Below are positions 1 through 10,800 of a stretch of 64,000 nt of DNA, piece after piece. The stretch spans positions 186,001 through 250,000 of the forward strand of contig JAVTVJ010001162.1 in the NCBI GenBank assembly GCA_034509425.1, in the 5' to 3' direction. The position numbers were made by a program, and so were the translations under genes. Origin of the DNA: Eopsaltria australis. Taxonomy: Eukaryota; Chordata; Aves; Passeriformes; Petroicidae. Every line of letters starts with the position of its first letter. Positions within the stretch are counted from its first letter, which is position 1. The notes under the pieces are model-generated. The model saw nothing but the letters and a program-made list of their open reading frames with translations, had not been told where the DNA came from and did no database searches.

Positions 1-2287
1 TGGGGATGTCCAGGCTGCTTTCAGGGAGCAAGAGCTGCAGCTGGAAACCCAAAAACACAAGGAGATGGAGCTGCTGTCCACCGTGCACAGGTGGGAACCA
101 GGAATGAGCTTCACCTTGGCACTGCAGGGAGTGCTGCACAGGAAAGGTGATGCACAGCCCTGGCAGGGGGTGGGCTGGGATGCAAACAGGGCAACGCTGA
201 CATCTGATATGAAATTAATTTCACTCCTCCTGTTGTTTCCCTCCTTAAAGTAAGGGAGACACTGTAAGTAATAAAGCTGTTTTTTCCCTGTGGTGTTGTG
301 CTACTTGCAGCTTGCAGGACAAGTTGCAGCAGTATGCAAAGAATGCAGAGAGAGGACCCCCTGGCCAGGATGGGGAGAGGCAGAAAATGGAGCAGGACTG
401 TCTGAAGAAAGAGTGTGACTGCCTCAGGAAGGTAAGGAGCTGTCTCAGTTGGGAGTCACACATTTTTCCTTCCACTGAGTCACACCAAGCACTCAGATGA
501 AATCGGGGACTTTTACAGACACAATTGCAATGAAGCAGCAGTTCCTGGAATTCCAGACTGCAGGGTTCTAAAAGCTGTTCTTGATGTGATAACCACACAC
601 TTCTCCTGTAATGCTGGGGAGAAGCTGCAGAATGCAGAAGAGGGGAGAGGAAAACCACAAGAATACAACAGCTCTGGTCTGGTTTTAGCTGATAAATCTA
701 ATGGTGCCTTTTACCCAACTCCACTCCTAAGAGCATCTGTGATTAGAGCAGTAAATGGGCAGGAAGGAGAGGGGACGCTGTCCTACTGAAGGAGAAATCC
801 TGCTGGCATTACTGGATCTGTGTGGCCAGTTTTGATGCCTCTGCTTTTGATTCCAGATTGTGGACAAAAAGCAGAAGAAGATGGAGCAGTTATCCTTGCA
901 AGTCAAGGTGAGAGGTGACGGGGAGGGACCCAGGACTTGAGAATATGCTGTGAAATGAGAGACTTACTGTGTTCCCATGGTCTGTTCCAGAACCTGGAAG
1001 AACAGGTGGCCCAGGAGGAGGGGACAAGCCAAGCTCTGAAAGAGGAGGCGATGAGAAGGGAAAATGCTCTGCAGCAGCTCCGGGCTGCTGTCAAAGAGGT
1101 CAGGGGGTGTTTGGAGTGCCCGAGCAGCACTCAATGAACAATGGATTATCTTTTAGCAAGGCCTTGAATTTAGTCAGCAGCTCAATCTCTCCTGCTTCCT
1201 TCTGGTCAATTGTCCTGTCAGGGCTGTGGCAGGAGCTGTGCCCTGCTGGAAAGCAGGAGAATGCAGGTTGTGTCTCGGGAACTCCGTGGGGATGGGATGG
1301 AGGAGGCTGAGCTCGCCAGTTGAGGGCAGCAGAACAGGAGCCCAAGCACAGGCTCGGCTGAAGGGCCGGGCAGAGCCCATGCACAGCCCTCGAGGCAAGG
1401 CATGGCCAGTGCTGGGGTGCACAACCTCTCCTGGGATCTTTTACTGCACAGGCCTCGGCAGGGACACTGCAGTTCCATGGGACATTCCCCGTTTGAGTCA
1501 GTCCCCGTGTGGGAGTGACATTGGCTCCTCTGGTCACGGCCTGGAGGGCTGGATGCAAACCAGCTCCTGCCCTCAGTGCCCCCATCACAGAGCAGGTGCA
1601 TTCAGTGTGGCAGCTGTTCCCACTGATGTCCCCTGCCGTGTGTCCAGCTGTCCGTGCAGAACCAGGACCTGATTGAGAAGAACCTGACGCTGCAGGAGCG
1701 GCTCCGGCAGGCCCAGCTGACAGCCCAGCCCCTGCCTGCTGACACAGCCCACCTGGCCCAGGAGCTGCACGGGGAGCTGGCCAGCTGCCTGCAGGATCTA
1801 CAGTCTGTCTACAGCATTGTCACCCAGAGGGCTCAGGGCAAGGACCCCAACCTCTCTCTGCTCCTGGGCATTCACTGTGAGTACAGAGCGATGGCAGAAC
1901 AAACCCTTCTGTTCCTGTGCTGTGGCAGAATCAAATCACTCACACAGAGCGTGGAAAGTTCTCTTTCTGTGGTTGGCTTGCTTCAAAGGTGCATGTGGTA
2001 ATAACTGAATGTTAAGCAGAACCTCTTTTGCAAATGTGAGTTGGTTTTTCTGGCTGAGTTGCAAATGTGTGCGATCCTTGGTGAGAACTGCGTGTGAGGA
2101 AACTCCCTTCTCTGACCCCACAGCTGTGCAGTGCCCTGTGAAGGACAAGGAGGACCTGCTGAGCCCTGAGGGGCTGGCCAAGAAGCTGGTGGAGGTAAAA
2201 GAGCTTCACAAGGAGGTGGAGGACTTGAGGACTGCGATATCTGACAGATACGCTCAGGACATGGGAGACAACTGCATCACCCAGTAA
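1..2287 (+). CDS. CEP85: CEP85, C-terminal third (5' end outside window)
   Basis: Centrosomal protein of 85 kDa; in mammals it localises to centrosomes and restrains NEK2A-driven centrosome disjunction. Six exons join in frame: 1-90 (starts before the window), 311-431, 857-907, 991-1098, 1648-1876 and 2124-2287, with AG/GT borders and stop TAA at 2285-2287, giving 253 residues against about 760 for the whole human protein. The visible part is typical coiled coil, rich in E, K, Q and L (for example NLEEQVAQEEGTSQALKEE in exon 4 and NLTLQERLRQAQ in exon 5), and ends MGDNCITQ. The family name rests on the coiled-coil sequence, the C-terminal end, and its place directly before SH3BGRL3 as in human 1p36.11; CEP85L is less likely for the last reason. 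No frame break is seen. The donor at base 91 (GTGGGA) is the weakest splice site. Confidence 0.85.
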
Positions 2288-4245
2288 AGAACACTCCCAA
2301 AGTAAGACAGGGAATGAAGACTTGAAACTCTCAGGAGCCTTGTGCTCCTACAACCCTAAACCTGTTCAGCACTTTACCATCCCTCTGCTCGGGTACTGAT
2401 GTCTGACTTATCTGATGTGTGAGGAATCAGGGGGTTTGTTGCCAGAAGTGTTCAGCTGCTGACTGGGATAATTCAGGGCTTCGGTGTCAGGCTTTGCAGT
2501 AGCTTTGATCTTGTGGAATGTGTTTTATGCTGTGTTTGCTGGAGCTGGTGTGGTCTCTGATGCTGGGAGATGAATTCTGACTTGCCTTCCAGGCATGTCA
2601 AATGCTGAACATGCAAATGTGACAGTTAAAATCACAGAAATGCATGGCCTGGTCTTGCTGATAACCTCCCTGTGCAGGTCCTGTGGGACCAGTGGGACCA
2701 GAGGGTTATCAGGGTGTTTGTGGGGTATCTGGGTTCCACAGGCAGGCAGCTGTGCCAGTTTCACTGCTGGCATTTACATCGAGGTGCTGCTGTCCTGGAT
2801 TGATGGAGCAGGACCTGCTCTCTCAGGTAAATGCAACCAGCAGGAGTTGAGGAATAAAGCAACACTAAAAGAGTCTGGAAACACTCCCCCTGGGCACTGT
2901 TACCCCAGAAGCCTTAAGCCTTTTGTCCCCCTGAAATAGCACTGGGAGTGGGCTGTGATTCAGACTGCAGAGGAAGTGGATTGATGCTGCAGTGCCTTAA
3001 TGAGCTGGAAGAACCCTCTGCCCCCACACTGCTCTGTGCCTAATGCATCCACTGGCAGGTGAGGAGCTGCTCTTCCTTCTCAAAGCCTTTTAGAGCCATC
3101 TCAAAACAATCCTGGGGAGCCCCAAGTGTCTGTGGCCCCTGCCAGAGCCTCCAAGAGCCTGTGTGCCCCTGGGGCCACACCTCTGCTTTACTGGGAGAAA
3201 GCCATACTGGTCCTAATGTGGAGGGGGTGGCACAGAGAGCTCTTCCTGTAAGGCAGTGGCCACTTGGGCTTTGTCATAGCCCTGTCCCTCCTTCCCTGCT
3301 CCTCTGCAAGTAATGGGATTTCTAAATAAATCACTGTGGGATCAGTTTCACTGTCCCACAACCCTCCCTGACCCCAGTGACAGCTTTACAGTACCGAGTC
3401 CGAGGGTGGAACTTTGGTTTTCTGCTTAGGTTAAGAGCAAGATACCAAATTATGTCAGGGAAGAATCCTGACACTTGTTTTGTTTGGCTGCTCTTGGTTC
3501 ACACTGGGGCTGTGGGCCCTGGGTTTGGCAGAAATGCTTTTGTTATTCCTTTGTGTTAAAATTTTAAGACCAAATCTGTTTTGTTGTCGGTGTTTGGCCA
3601 CCATGGGTGATGGTGGCAGGGAATTGGTTGGTTTGTCCTGCACGGGGAGCACGCAGCAGTGTCTGTTTGTCTGTCCCTGGCTGTGTCTGTGCCCAGGCTG
3701 CTGGTGCTGTGTACTGAGCAAAACACATTTCCAGGGCTATTTCTGAAGTCGTTTGTCCTGACTGCCAGGAGCCCTGCTGGCTCCTGCAGGTTCTCAGGGG
3801 GTTTGGGCACCATCTCCTTCTCCCCTTTTCTTTGGGGGTACAAGATCTCATTCCTGGGTGCTGTGAGGGGACAGGTTTGCCCTCTGCCCCTGCAGAGGTG
3901 AGTCTGAGATGAGATTATTGTGCCTGAAACCGCCTCAGCTGCTGCCTGGCCCTGTCCCAGCAGCGGGGCTGCCCAGGTCCTGCGTCCCCTCCTCATCCTC
4001 CTGCACAACTGAGCCCCTCCGGCCCAGAGGGCGATCCCGTGTGCTGTTTGCTGCTGGAATCTCGGGCCCTTTGTTACAGAACACCCCAGGCCCGGAGGAC
4101 AGGACGGTGTTCCCTCCCTGTCCCCTCTGTCCCCCGCGTTGTGCCCGGTCCCGTTGGGCTCAGTGTCTTTGTACCAGCCTCTGTCTCACCGCTTGTTTGT
4201 ACCGAGTATTTGGAGTATCGAATAAAGCTGCTCTGACCCACTCGT
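2288..4245 (+). other. CEP85: CEP85 3' untranslated region
   Basis: No coding signal follows the stop codon on either strand. Candidate poly(A) signals AATAAA occur near 2852, 3325 and, best placed, at 4221-4226, immediately before the GC-rich promoter of the next gene. The end of the transcript at about 4245 is inferred. Confidence 0.55.
4221..4226 (+). terminator. Poly(A) signal AATAAA, probable CEP85 3' end
   Basis: Canonical AATAAA followed by CTGCTCTGACC, then a sharp rise in G+C and CpG that marks the SH3BGRL3 promoter. This leaves only about 420 bp between the poly(A) signal of one gene and the start codon of the next on the same strand. Confidence 0.6.
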
Positions 4246-4646
4246 GCGAGGCTGTCCTGGGAGGGGAGGGGAGAGAGGAGCTCCGGGGTTGGTGCCGGTG
4301 GCTCCCCGGTGCCCGGCAGGGGCGGTGGCTCGGGGCCGGTGCCCGGAGGGAGCGGTGCCGGTGGCTCCCTGGTGCCCGGTGTCGGTGCCCGTGCCGTGGC
4401 TCCCCGGTGCCCGTGCCGTGGCTCCCCGGTGCGGTCGGGGCGGTGTCCCGGGGCCGGCCCCGCCGAGGCCGCATGCCCGGGCCCGCCGGTGCCATTGGCC
4501 CCCGCAGTCACATGCCGGGCGGTGGCGGGGCTGCCGCTCCTCCCTCCATCCCTCCGTGCCTCCCTCCCGCCGAGCCCCGCCGAGCCGAGCCTCCCTCCGT
4601 CCCTCCCTCCGCCGGGCTGAGCGCTGGGAGCGGCCGCGATCTCACC
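4246..4646 (+). promoter_or_regulatory. SH3BGRL3: SH3BGRL3 CpG-island promoter and 5'UTR
   Basis: Very GC- and CpG-rich with no TATA box, lying between the CEP85 poly(A) signal and the SH3BGRL3 start codon. A GC minisatellite fills its first half. A CCTCCCTCCGTCC-type pyrimidine stretch lies near 4543-4615 in the likely 5'UTR. The transcription start cannot be placed from sequence alone. Confidence 0.6.
4290..4435 (+). repeat. Degenerate GC minisatellite upstream of SH3BGRL3
   Basis: Imperfect tandem copies built on GGTGCCCGTGCCGTGGCTCC and shorter variants. The last two copies (about 4384-4431) are nearly identical and 22 bp apart; earlier copies are more diverged. Confidence 0.6.
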
Positions 4647-5546
4647 ATGAGCACCCTCAAGGTCTACAGCACCTCGGTGACCGGCTCCCGGGAGGTGAGC
4701 GCCGGCGGGGCCCGGGCTGCGGCGGGCAGGGCTGGGTGTACCGGGGCCGCTCTTCCCGGGGCTGGGCGTCTCTCTTCCGTGGAGCAGCGAAGCCCCCCCG
4801 CCCCATCATCGGTGTCCCCTCCCCTGCTCGCGCTGTACCGTCCCCATCTCTCCCCAAACCCACCCCTCGGTGCTGGGTGTCCCCCCCTCGCAGCGGGGTC
4901 CGCACTGTGCCGAGCCTGGCTGGCACGCCGGGTGTGTGCCCACCCTGCGGGCTCCTCTCCATCTCCCCATAACCTGCCTTTCCCACCCGGGTTCCAGATC
5001 AAATCCCAACAGAGCGAAGTAACCCGAATCCTTGATGGGAAGAACATCAAGTACGAGCTGGTGGATATCTCCCAGGACAACGCTCTCCGGGAGGAGATGA
5101 GGGCGAAGGCAGGCAATCCCAAAGCCATCCCACCCCAGATCGTCAACGGGGACCAGTACTGCGGGGTGAGGCTCTGCTCCACGCTGGGGGCTGGCACCCT
5201 GGGGTTGGGTGGTGGGTGATGTCCTGTCCTTGGGTTTGCCACAGATGTTCAAGATGCCTTGTAAGTTATTTCTTGGGAAGTGCAGGGACCGGGTGCTGCC
5301 AGGGTTCAGGGCCATTTGGCTTGGGAAAAAGGGCAGGGGGCTTTGGGTGGGAGTGGGGCCGTGCCCCCTTTGTCCTGTCATGCTTGGCATGACCAGTTGG
5401 TGCCAGGGCTGTGCACCAGTCTGTGCTGGGGCTCGGGGACCCTCCTGCCCCGTGAGTGACCGTGTGGCATCTCCCTGCAGGACTACGAGCTCTTTGTGGA
5501 AGCCGTGGAGCAAAACACTCTGCAGGAGTTCCTGAAGTTGGCCTGA
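4647..5546 (+). CDS. SH3BGRL3: SH3BGRL3, complete (93 aa)
   Basis: SH3 domain-binding glutamic acid-rich-like protein 3, a small cytosolic protein with a thioredoxin/glutaredoxin fold that lacks the catalytic cysteines of true glutaredoxins. Exons: 4647-4694 (16 codons, begins MSTLKVYSTSVTGSRE), 4998-5165 (56 codons, IKSQQSEVTRILDGKNIKYE...), 5481-5546 (21 codons plus TGA, ending QNTLQEFLKLA). All introns are phase 0 with AG/GT borders. The 93-aa length equals the human protein. The first ATG (CTCACCATGA) is the only sensible start. Intron 1 is 303 bp, a multiple of three and without an in-frame stop, so its retention would insert 101 residues (see findings). CEP85 lies upstream on the same strand and UBXN11 lies tail-to-tail downstream, as in mammals. 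Confidence 0.96.
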
Positions 5547-6375
5547 GCCCTGCTTCCCCTCCCACCCTGGACTCTACCTGCACCCCTGAGCGCCCTCATC
5601 TCCGACCACCTTCACCTCCGGGTTGTCAGCGCTGTCCTGGCACCGTGACCTTTATCCCAGCACAGGGAAAAGCCCATGACCAAAACTCCTCATTGCAGCT
5701 GCCTCCGACTCCCTCCTGCCTAACCCTGAATCATCTCAGAGGGATCCAAAGAAAGTGTGACGCTCGCTTGGGCTGTGAGCAGAGCTGGGCCTGGCTCACG
5801 GCAGCTTCCAGTGCCTCTGTAAACAGCAAAGCCTCCGGGGCCGTGCGGGGCGTGCCCGGCCCTCAGCCCCCTCCTCTGCCTCGGCAGGGAAGGGCTCAGG
5901 GCTGCGTGCTACTTCCCACTCCTCCCAGTTGCTGTTAAAATTGTAAATTCTGCTGCCTCACTTCCTTTTTTTTTCCCTTTTTCCCCCCTCTTCATCTCAA
6001 CTGCAGAGATTATGGCAACTACGTTAATGGGTTTTTTTTTGTTTGTCTTAATTTAATGCAAAAATACTGCACAGAATTGGGGGTCTGAGTGCCCCCCATG
6101 GTGGAGCTGGGGGCAAAGGCTGCCTGGGGAATGGATGGGGCTGGAAGTGGGATCTGTGCTGCTCTGGCCGCCCTCCACCCTGAGCAGGCTCCCTTGTGAG
6201 CATTAATGGCTCAGGGCTGCCCCAGAACAGCTGATGCTCCAGCTGTCCGATCTTTCCTCTTTGAGTTGGCTTTTTTGCAATCCTGGACCAAGTGCATTTT
6301 GTTTTCCTGCCAAAAAGCAAGTTTATAACCAGTGTTGTCTTCCGAGATGCTATTAAATGTTACTGTACCTTTCAC
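5547..6375 (+). other. SH3BGRL3: SH3BGRL3 3' untranslated region
   Basis: No coding signal. A T-rich stretch (about 5963-6060) is followed by ATTAAA at 6352-6357, the likely poly(A) signal, so the transcript should end near 6375. Confidence 0.6.
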
Positions 6376-7857
6376 GTCGCTACTCTTGCATTTCTTTTAA
6401 ATTCGGTTTTATTTTGGCTACAGGTTAAACATCACCCTTCCTAAGGATTGTGAGTCATTTCCAGCTGAGAAGCTGAGTGGGTTGTACGTGCTGCTGCAGC
6501 CTGACACAAAGATGTTAACACCTTAGATTGCTGCTGCTAATCAGAGGCTCGCAGGAGGTGTGTGAATGTCCTACGGCACAGTAGTGACAGGTACCAGAGC
6601 ATTCCTCTCCTCTGTGGTGACAGTGGCAGCCCGGGGCAGGGACAGCCTCAGCCAGACACGGGAGTGAAGAACAAACCCTTGGCACAAGGATTGCCCAGGC
6701 CAGGATACAGAGGGGCAGGGAAACAGCTGCTCCTGAATCTGCTACAGGTGGGAAAGGTGGGAAAAGGAGGAAGCTGAGGGAGAGCTGTGTGAGTTGAGTC
6801 ACTGCTCACGGGGAGCTGTGGGAGCAGCTGCTCTGCTTCCTGTGTTTGAGCTCTGCAGCTCTGATCAGAGGGGTCTGGGAAGAGCTCTGGGCACCCTGAG
6901 CTTCCACAGCAACCGTGCCTTTGAAATCTAAAGGAAGTGGAAATGAAGGGTTTTACTGGGAGCCTTTAATGAGGGCTGGGTCTCTGCAAAGAGGGAACCT
7001 GCCAGAAGGCCCTGCCTCGCATGAGTGGGAGTGTTGTCAGCTGGGAGTCAAGTGAGAGCTTGTCACAGCTGGAATGGGAAGAATGTGCTGGGGAAAGGGA
7101 AAGGGAAAAGTGGAGTCCCAGCCCAGGGCAGAGGGAGGAAGATGCTTAATTCAGGGCTCGGCAGAGATGCCGCGGAGGGATTACGCTCGTCTCCAATGAC
7201 ACGGTGTCCTGTTGCAGCATCCAGCGGGAGGAGGGCGGGCACCTCCGGGCAGGCTGGAGCCCGGGCCCCGCTGCAGCTGGGGGCTGTCCAAGGGAAGGAG
7301 CTGTGCACGTACAGGAAGCCCAGCAGCAGGATCTCCCGGCTGAGCCGAGTCTGGCTCAGCCCCAGCACTGAAACGGCTCAAGGCCTTCAGGTTCAGCTTC
7401 AGCAGACCTAGAACTGAGCCTGTTTGTCCCCGGGTGTCAGTGCAGGTGAAATCTGTAGGGAGCAGCTGCGTGTGGAAAGCGAACTGCCCCTGGCTGTGTC
7501 CAGAGCCCCTGAGCCCCTGAGCCCAGCTGAGCAACTGCCCAGTGCCAGGGTGAAGCTGGCAGGCTCCTCTGGGCAGGGCTCAGCCTGTGTGACCCTGCAG
7601 GGATGAGGAGCCAGGCCTGGAGCCCAGGTGAGCTGGTGGAAGTGTCCCTGTGTTGGGACTCAGCTGTCCTGGGGGACAGCAGCCACCGTGAGGCAGCAGG
7701 GCTGGGCCTGGCCCCCTCTGCCAAAGGGCTCTTCTCCATCCCAGGTGATGGCACCGTGAAACCAAATCTGGAAAGGAAACCTCTCCCTCTTTCCCAGCCG
7801 GGGCAGGTTGGGTAAGGTGAGAGGCAGCTCCTCGTGCAGAGCTGGGGTGAGGAGCTC
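6376..7857 (-). other. UBXN11: UBXN11 3' untranslated / intergenic region
   Basis: No coding exon supported. Lies between the UBXN11 stop codon and the convergent SH3BGRL3 3' end. The two minus-strand poly(A) candidates (6965-6970 ATTAAA, 6408-6413 AATAAA) bound how much of it is transcribed. Confidence 0.45.
6408..6413 (-). terminator. Minus-strand poly(A) signal AATAAA, possible distal UBXN11 3' end
   Basis: Reads TTTATT on the plus strand. It is the first canonical signal met on the minus strand opposite the SH3BGRL3 end. A nearer ATTAAA lies at 6965-6970 (minus). If the distal site is used, UBXN11 and SH3BGRL3 transcripts end within tens of bases of each other. Confidence 0.4.
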
Positions 7858-10800
7858 TCAGGCTGTTTGCAGCCCCATTCCTGTCCCCTCCTGCGGGGAG
7901 GGGTCTCTCCTCCTCCCTGTCCCCTCCTGCAGGGACGGGCCTCTCCCCCGCAGCAGCAGGGAGGCCCTGGGGACCAGCCCACATTCCTGCAGGCTCCTGG
8001 AGTTGTCCGTGTACACCCTCTGGGGAAAGGTGCTGATGATCTCATACGAGTCCGAGTTTCCACCCCTAGGAAAGAACAGCACAATCTTTTCCTACTCACA
8101 GCATCCCCCAAGGTTTTGCTGAGATGCTTTGGCTGATGCAGCTGTGGTTATGCAAGAGCAGAAATGAAGGCTTCCAGCCCAAACTGCAGCCGGCCAGGCA
8201 CGGAGCAGCCTGTCCAGCTGCACTGGGGAGGAAGGAGGCTCTGCCTCCCAGCAGCACTGAGCTCATCCTGGGCTCACAGCGAGGCCACAGCCATGGCCTG
8301 CAGCAGGACTGGGAAGAGGGGGAGCAAAGGGGGCTCTCAGCCCCCTGGAACTGTCCCCAAGAGACTGAGGGAGCCCTTGGGCAGCATTAAATGTGTTGGG
8401 ACATGGAGCTGGCTGAGCCAAGCAAAGGCTGGAGCTCAGCTTCCAGCACCTTGGGAAGGGTGGCACACGTTGGGTGAGAGCTGGAAGGAGGCAAAGGCAG
8501 CAAGGGCCTGGATGTGGTGGCAGTTTTGGGATGACAGAAGTTTATCTCTGCTGCTGTGGGGCAAAGGTGGGTACGAAACGCTCTGAGCTTCTCAGGACCC
8601 TGGCACTGCTGCCTGGAGAGTGTCAGGTGGGCACAGAGCTGGGGCTGTGACCCAGCTCAGGCCAATGTTTGAAGCTCCAGGGCCTCAAGAATCCTTTTCT
8701 GGGGTTCTCCAGATGCAGGCAGGGAGGGAGGGAGTCCTGGGCTACCTGATGTGGGCGAGGTGCTGGCGCAGGTCCCCGATGGTGTCTGTGAGCAGCATCC
8801 TCAGCTCGTACGTCTGCTCCCCGCTCTCGGACCTGACGCGCAGAGCGCAGGAATCGGGGCTGGCAGCTTCAGCCTCCTCAGCTGCCTTCACCCTGGGGAT
8901 CAGAGCTCCCTGTCAGCCCAGGAGGGAGCTCCAGAGCCTCCATGACCAGACCAGGGCAGAGGAGTTCCATGTTTGGGAATGTCCTTGAGGTGACCGAGGC
9001 CCTGTCTGACCACGGGCACCCAGACCAACCCAGTGCCCAAACTGGTGCTTTGCCTTCCCAGCCTGGAGGTGCCTTGAAGAGGATATTGGATCTTTTTTAG
9101 CTTTTTCATGTTAAACCAGGTCTGTCTGGTAAGTACTTTGCCCTACTTCTTTGATTAAAAATAATCTGCTTGGGTTTTTTTTTCATTAGCTATTTGGGTC
9201 TTGGCTTGCCAGAAGACGGAGTGGAAAAGTGCTGTTAGTGAATCCTCCCACCTGGGCATCAATTTCCTGGAGGGGTTCTCCCACTTAATATCACTGCAAA
9301 AAGCTCCTTCAATGGTTTCAAGCTCTTAGGCCTTGGCTTGCTGTCGGGAAAACTTTCACATAAACAAGTGACATTTTGAACAACAGAAGCTTTTTGTTAG
9401 AGATGTAAAATATGGCATATTTGCCATAAAAAAATCAGTGAATTTCCCAGAAGACCAAACTTGGCCTTTTGTCTATTTCTAAGGTCTAAAAGGGGAAAAT
9501 CCATTTACTTCCTCAACTGAACCCCCTGATCTAAACCTGCAGTGATGAAACAGGAGGAAGAGGAGATCCTGACAGGGCAGGGGCTGGGGGGCTGTACCTG
9601 TACCTGTCCAGGGCAGCCAGCCCAGGTGTTTCCACCAGGATTTCTTTGCTGCTCTGCTGCCCATCAGAGCCCTGCAACCAAAGCAGGTGAGCGTCAGCCC
9701 TGCCTGGGCTGCAGGGAGAGGGGCCAAGTGCCACGTGTGCCCTGGTGCAGCCTCCCTGGGAGGTTACACGGAGCTGGGAAAGGCCCAGGGAGGGGCTGCT
9801 GGTGCTGTGCAGGGAGCTGAGCCCAGGGAATCGCCCCTGGTCTGCTCCTGGGGGTGTCTGGGGCATCCACTCGTACCTGTGGCGCTGCTCCGGCCACGCC
9901 TCGGGCACTGCCCACTCTCCCTCTGTGCCTCAGGGGCTTGGAAAACTTGTTGGGAACCTCCGAGGAGGCTTTGGGACCTGCCAGGGCAGAGGGGAGATAT
10001 GTGACCTCTGTGACAAACATTTTGCCCCCAGAGGAGGCTGATTTGGTGAAAGGAGAGAGCAGCAGCCGACAGGGAGAGCTCTCTGCACCCCGGCGAGGCC
10101 GAGAGCGGCTCTCGGGTTCCTCCCTTGAAGCTGTCCCAGTTTCTGCCCCACTAAAGGTTTGATTGTCAACATCCACAGTGAGAGCAGTGCAGCCTGTTCA
10201 GTGCACAGCAGGCAGGCAGCTCTGCTGGGAAAACCTGGGGCTGTCACTGTTCTTACAGACTTGGGCATTTTTCACCTTGTGAGGGTGTATTTGGAGGTGT
10301 CCATTCCTTTTGGCTTGGATGTTCCTGGGTGTTCTTTTTACTGCTTGGATAAAGGGAATATTTAGCTTTAGCCATGAGGTGGCTGGGCACAGTTGCATAT
10401 AACCAGGCAGCTGTTCCTCCTGGGTGATACCTGGGTGGGTTATTTAGTGATGCACCCACAGCCCCACTGATTTCTGTCTCTCTGTTTGACCTCCCAACCC
10501 TGGCAGAAACTGCTCACACAGACTGCAAGTGTCTAGAAGCAAAATGAGGAATCTGTGGCCTTTGATGCCCCATATTCTGTTGTGAAAGTCTGAAGGGAAA
10601 CTGTCCCATTTTCAGTACAGTTATGGGTGGTTTGGCTTGGAGATATCTGCATTTTGAATGAGCTTGTAGGAGAAAGGAGCAGTGCTTGCAAGCAACTCTC
10701 CCCCCAGGCCTGCAGGGTTCCCTCAGCATCCTTTGATGTGGTGAAGGTGGAAGGAGCTTGGCCTTTCAGGAAGGCACAGGGCAGGTATGTTTTTGGAAAC

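Noticed and set aside
3909..5219. 436-codon frame joining 5' sequence with SH3BGRL3 exons 1 and 2
   Set aside because: Readthrough of CEP85 3'UTR, promoter and an open intron. The true gene is the spliced 93-aa protein; only the open intron is kept as an observation.
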